Below, piece after piece: positions 37,507 to 41,249 of a stretch of DNA of 41,249 nt (the stretch's first letter is position 1; every line of letters starts with the position of its first letter). The notes beneath the pieces are model-generated. The model was given only the letters and a program-made list of their open reading frames with translations. It was not told the origin of the DNA and made no database searches. The position numbers and the translations under genes were made by a program. Origin of the DNA: an uncultured cyanobacterium (GTDB lineage Bacteria; Cyanobacteriota; Vampirovibrionia; Vampirovibrionales; JAGQHJ01); the NCBI GenBank assembly GCA_937922745.1, contig CALAJO010000026.1, positions 1-41,249 on the forward strand. Direction: 5' to 3'.

Positions 37507-38283
37507 TTACAGGTCTAATTCCAGGCTGACCGGGCAGTGATCCGAGCCGATCACGTCCGGGTGGATTGCCGCGCCGGTCATGGCGGGCTCCAGGTTGGGA
37601 GAAATAAAGAAGTAGTCGATTCTCCAGCCCACGTTGCGCTCACGGGCGCGGGAGCGCATGTTCCACCACGAGTAATGGTTCGGGTCGGGATTGACCAGGC
37701 GGAATGTATCGATATAGCCTTCGCCCACGAACTTGTCCATCCATGCGCGCTCGATGGGCAAAAAGCCGGAGACTTTTTCATTTTCCTTGGGCCGCGCCAG
37801 GTCGATGGGTTTGTGCGCCGTGTTGAAATCCCCACAGACGATGAGCTTTTTGCCGCTGTCCCGATACCGGTTAAACACGTTGAGAAACGCTTCGTAAAAG
37901 CCCAGCTTGTATTGCAGCCGGTCTTCGCCGCGCTGCCCGTTGGGAAAATAAATGTTAAACAGGATAAAATCCCCGTATTCCGCCACCAGCGTGCGCCCTT
38001 CGCAGTCATAGCAATCGTCCATGCCCAGCCCTTCCGTTACGGAGAGGGGTTCTTCCTTGGTTAGGATCGCAACGCCGCTATAGCCTTTTTTGTTGGCGTG
38101 AGACCAATAGACCTTGTAGCCCGCATAATCAATGAGTTCCGGCGTCAGCAAATCCGCGGAAATCTTGGTTTCCTGGAGCCCCAGGATATCCGGCTGCGAG
38201 ACGGCCAGCCAATCCAGAAAGCCCTTTTTATGGACAGCCCGAATCCCGTTGACATTCCAGGATATGAGTTTGAGTTTGGACAT
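37507..38283 (-). CDS. xth: exodeoxyribonuclease III (AP endonuclease)
   Basis: LISWNVNGIRAVHKKGFLDWL, LGLQETKI, VCGDFNTAHKPIDLARP, WRIDYFFIS, IGSDHCPVSLEL. Confidence 0.95.
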   Translation of the reverse strand: MSKLKLISWNVNGIRAVHKKGFLDWLAVSQPDILGLQETKISADLLTPELIDYAGYKVYWSHANKKGYSGVAILTKEEPLSVTEGLGMDDCYDCEGRTLVAEYGDFILFNIYFPNGQRGEDRLQYKLGFYEAFLNVFNRYRDSGKKLIVCGDFNTAHKPIDLARPKENEKVSGFLPIERAWMDKFVGEGYIDTFRLVNPDPNHYSWWNMRSRARERNVGWRIDYFFISPNLEPAMTGAAIHPDVIGSDHCPVSLELDL

Positions 38284-38563
38284 GGACGATATGCTCTCCC
38301 CGTATACTATGATTCAACGTTTACGCCTAGTTTATCCCAGAGAAAACGGAAGTTCTACGCTTAGTCCTGTCGTCTATCTCTCGTCCGTCAACATCCTGAG
38401 ATGTTCACGAATTCCCATGATTTTATGGGTGTTTTATCAAAAACCAGGGGCGGTCGTAAATTGATCGATTTGCCGTGTTGGGCAGTTGAAAATAGGTTTT
38501 CCATTCAAATTCCGTTACACTGGTGTTGAGACGGATGTTTGTTTAAGCAACTCAGAGGGCGCC

Positions 38564-39646
38564 GTGGGCGACGAGGATAAGCAGTTTGAGGCCTCGCCTC
38601 AGAAGTTAAGAAAAGCGAGAGAACAGGGCCAGGTCGTTAAGAGCAAGGATGTCTCGACGGCTGTTTTCCTGATCATTATGTTCTCGCTGCTGTATGCCCT
38701 TTCCCCGCTCATCTGGAAGCAGATGGCCACGATGTTCATCCTCATCTTCGAGCAAATTCCCAATAAAAGCGCCGAAGAAGTGGGATTTATGTACCTGGCC
38801 AGCATCAGCTTCCTTACTATCCTGATTTTGATTGGGCCGTTTTTGGCCGTGGCGCTCCTGGTGGCCATTGCAGGGGATATGATGCAGATTGGGCCCTTAA
38901 TCTCCACCAAGTCCCTGGAGCCGAAGTTTGACAAGCTCAACCCCGTCAAGGGTATCAAGAACATGTTCACCATGCGGTCGCTGATTGAGCTGATTAAAAA
39001 CATCCTCAAAATCTCGCTGCTGGGTTTCCTGGGCTGGATGGTCTTTCAGGCCCATATGGAGGAACTGTTGCTGATTGGCCAGGCAGAAAACGTGTTTGCC
39101 ATGATGACGCTCCTGGGCAAGGTGATGTTTGAGTTCATGATTAAGGCCGGGATTTTCTTTCTCATCATTGGGCTTGGGGATTACATGTTCCAGCGATGGA
39201 AGTTTATGCAGGACCAGAAGATGTCATTCAAGGAGCTGAAGGACGAGTTTAAGAACTCGGAAGGCGACCCCCACGTTAAAGCCGCCTTGCGCCAACGCCG
39301 GATGCAGATGCTACAGCAGCGCATGCTGGAGGCTGTACCCACGGCCGACGTGGTCATCACCAATCCCATCCACATTGCGGTGGCCCTGCGCTACCAGGAC
39401 GAGGTAATGAACGCCCCGCATGTGATTGCTAAAGGTACCGAACTTTTTGCCGAAAGAATAAAAGAACTCGCTGCGGAGCATGGCGTTCCCGTTGTGGAAA
39501 ACGTGGCCGTGGCGCGCGCACTGTACCAGGCCGTGGAAGTGGACCAGGAAATCCCCCCGGAGATGTACCAGGCTGTCGCAGAGATCCTGATGTTTGCCTG
39601 GCGCGTTAAAGGACAACCCGTTCCCGGCCAGCGCCCCACTCAATAA
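38564..39646 (+). CDS. flhB: FlhB/YscU-family flagellar or type III export protein
   Basis: GTG start MGDEDKQFEASPQKLRKAREQGQVVKSKDV; 4 TM region; autocleavage region VVITNPIHIAVALRYQ. Confidence 0.9.
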   Translation: MGDEDKQFEASPQKLRKAREQGQVVKSKDVSTAVFLIIMFSLLYALSPLIWKQMATMFILIFEQIPNKSAEEVGFMYLASISFLTILILIGPFLAVALLVAIAGDMMQIGPLISTKSLEPKFDKLNPVKGIKNMFTMRSLIELIKNILKISLLGFLGWMVFQAHMEELLLIGQAENVFAMMTLLGKVMFEFMIKAGIFFLIIGLGDYMFQRWKFMQDQKMSFKELKDEFKNSEGDPHVKAALRQRRMQMLQQRMLEAVPTADVVITNPIHIAVALRYQDEVMNAPHVIAKGTELFAERIKELAAEHGVPVVENVAVARALYQAVEVDQEIPPEMYQAVAEILMFAWRVKGQPVPGQRPTQ

Positions 39647-39817
39647 TGTTACAATTACGGTTTTGGGGCATATCGTTACCAAACTCGTATTTCGGCACGA
39701 GGAAGACCGGGACAGATCCATGTATGATGTACACAAACGTAATCTCAGGGTATTCAAACCAGCATGTCTATGCTATGCATGTAATCTGTCCTGGATTAGG
39801 AAGGAAGCTGTCGCAAG

Positions 39818-40537
39818 GTGAAGCAAAAGCAATTTAACGAATACCGCCCCCAGCAGTCGCAGCAGCGTAACCTCACCAAGTACCTGCCCCTGGTAGAGCG
39901 GGTTGCCAAGGTGGAATACCGCCGCGTCCCCTCGCATATGGTAGATTACGAAGAGCTGGTGAGCATCGGGGCCATTGCGGTGCAGAATATCCTGCGCGGC
40001 AAATCGCCGGAACAGATTGAGAACATGAACATCTCCTACATTGCCACGGCCACACGCTGGGCAATTCGTAACGAGCTTCGCTCCCGCTACAAATGGTATA
40101 CGTTAAAGCACACCAGCTCCAAGGAAGAAGCCGAGTCCACGGAAGAGGAAACCCCGGCCGCAGACGGTGAAGCCCCGAAAAAGGCCGACAAGGAATCCCA
40201 CGAATCCATTCGTGAGGCCGTGTATGAAACCATCCTGTCTATCGACGGGATTTCCGAAGGGGCCGACGGGGAATCCAACTACGATTTCATCAGTGATGGC
40301 GGCGCCCGCCCCGATGAACACCTGGAAATTGTGGAGCTGGGCCGCGCCATTAAAAAGGCCATTGAGAATTTACCGCCCAAAGAGCGCACGATTGTAGAAT
40401 ACCGCTTCTATCGCAATATGCAGGTTAAGGAGATTGCCAGCCTGGTCGGCCTGTCATCCTCCCGCGTTACGCGCATTGTCCAGGTTTCGCTGGATATGGT
40501 GCGTGAACACCTCAAGCAGATGGAACAAATGGATTAA
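39818..40537 (+). CDS. sigma-70 family factor, FliA-like
   Basis: YLPLVERVAKVEYRRVPSHMVDYEELVSIGAIAV (sigma2) and LPPKERTIVEYRFYRNMQVKEIASLVGLSSSRVTRIVQVSLDMVREHL (sigma4). Confidence 0.88.
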   Translation: MKQKQFNEYRPQQSQQRNLTKYLPLVERVAKVEYRRVPSHMVDYEELVSIGAIAVQNILRGKSPEQIENMNISYIATATRWAIRNELRSRYKWYTLKHTSSKEEAESTEEETPAADGEAPKKADKESHESIREAVYETILSIDGISEGADGESNYDFISDGGARPDEHLEIVELGRAIKKAIENLPPKERTIVEYRFYRNMQVKEIASLVGLSSSRVTRIVQVSLDMVREHLKQMEQMD

Positions 40538-40569
40538 TTTCTACTGATGTCCTGACATTGCCAATCTGA

Positions 40570-41249
40570 TTAAAACACAACAGGTTTTTTGTCAGATGTC
40601 AGCGGCGAGCCAATGCTTTGATGCGTATCGTCATCCCACTGCACATAGTGGGCATTGGGTAACAATTGCACCATAGTACACAGCGCTTCATTAACTTCCC
40701 GGCTGGATAATGTCAGATCCGTTCTCTTTATCACCATTTTGGGACTTACCAAACTCTCTTCAGAAGAAACTTCGTTTAATTGAGGCTTTTCAGCTTTAAA
40801 ATTTAAAATACGTGCTGCTATGGGTACAAAGCCTTCCTCAGGCAAGCAAATGCCAATCACATTGGTAATAACGTCACGCTGGCCAGGCTCGGCTTGAGAA
40901 TCAACTTGTCGGACACTGATACAGATTAACCTGTGAAGTCCATCAGATCTGATCCCGAGACGCTTGAGATGAGAATCTCGGACACCTCCATTTACATACC
41001 AGCTTTGCTGAAAATCAACAATATCAATACAACCTGCAACCATTTTCCTATTCGTATTTAACACTTCAATATCATTGGTTGGGAGTTCTCCCGCTTTAAC
41101 CGCAATAATATTCGCAGGATTCAATACTGTTGAAGCGTTTCCATTATTATCAATGCTTCTTTGTCCTACCACGGCTTTGACATGATAAGAACGCTGTCTT
41201 TTCAATGCTTTAGCGGCACTGGCAATAATTTGCCGAACGTCTAACGGGA
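40570..41249 (-). CDS. hypothetical protein, truncated by the window edge
   Basis: ORF stays open upstream of the TTG at 41205 (PLDVRQIIASAAKALKRQRSYHVKAVV...) to the end of the window. Confidence 0.65.
   Translation of the reverse strand, partial: PLDVRQIIASAAKALKRQRSYHVKAVVGQRSIDNNGNASTVLNPANIIAVKAGELPTNDIEVLNTNRKMVAGCIDIVDFQQSWYVNGGVRDSHLKRLGIRSDGLHRLICISVRQVDSQAEPGQRDVITNVIGICLPEEGFVPIAARILNFKAEKPQLNEVSSEESLVSPKMVIKRTDLTLSSREVNEALCTMVQLLPNAHYVQWDDDTHQSIGSPLTSDKKPVVF

Noticed and set aside
1-41249. CRISPR arrays, rRNA or tRNA genes, IS elements, phage genes, integrases
   Set aside because: Looked for regularly spaced repeats, tRNA-like arms and CCA ends, and transposase/integrase motifs; none could be supported.

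Overview
The window is a 41.2 kb bacterial chromosomal segment. A Vampirovibrionia/Melainabacteria-type genome is a low-confidence guess, because no rRNA or marker gene is present. Recognisable content: fabI, a TIM-barrel isomerase, a PAP2 phosphatase, CsbD, a AAA/STAND-like ATPase with HEAT repeats, acetyl-CoA synthetase, a pentapeptide-repeat protein, a VOC protein, and a minus-strand aromatic-acid/beta-oxidation-like cluster (PaaA-like, PaaG/PaaF-like crotonases, two HADH-type proteins, thiolase, ALDH, EthD, thioesterase, and a crotonase with a C-terminal zinc ribbon). Also present are a P-type ATPase, a DUF2400/TIGR02757 protein, exonuclease III, an FlhB-family export protein and a FliA-like sigma factor.

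The most interesting signal is a recurring N-terminal leader on proteins that otherwise look largely unrelated. It is a short non-hydrophobic start, often M-[KR]-I-Q-S, then about 30 Ser/Thr/Asn/Pro/Gln-rich residues, then D-x-[VIF]-x-F-[GSR]. It occurs in six loci, and three further small genes carry a shorter variant ([QPL]-x-RF[GA]). Three of the carriers form a tandem array (33340-36592) with four copies of an apparently undescribed domain. Another carrier has a C-terminus that may be a BECR-like RNase/toxin. Together these could be a secreted-protein or effector-type repertoire; that interpretation is inference.

Other notable items are a frameshifted leader gene, a degenerate partial gene duplication, a REP-like palindrome family, a locus of small helical and Gly/Ala-rich coiled-coil proteins (9.1-13.7 kb), and an FlhB with an NPIH instead of NPTH motif.
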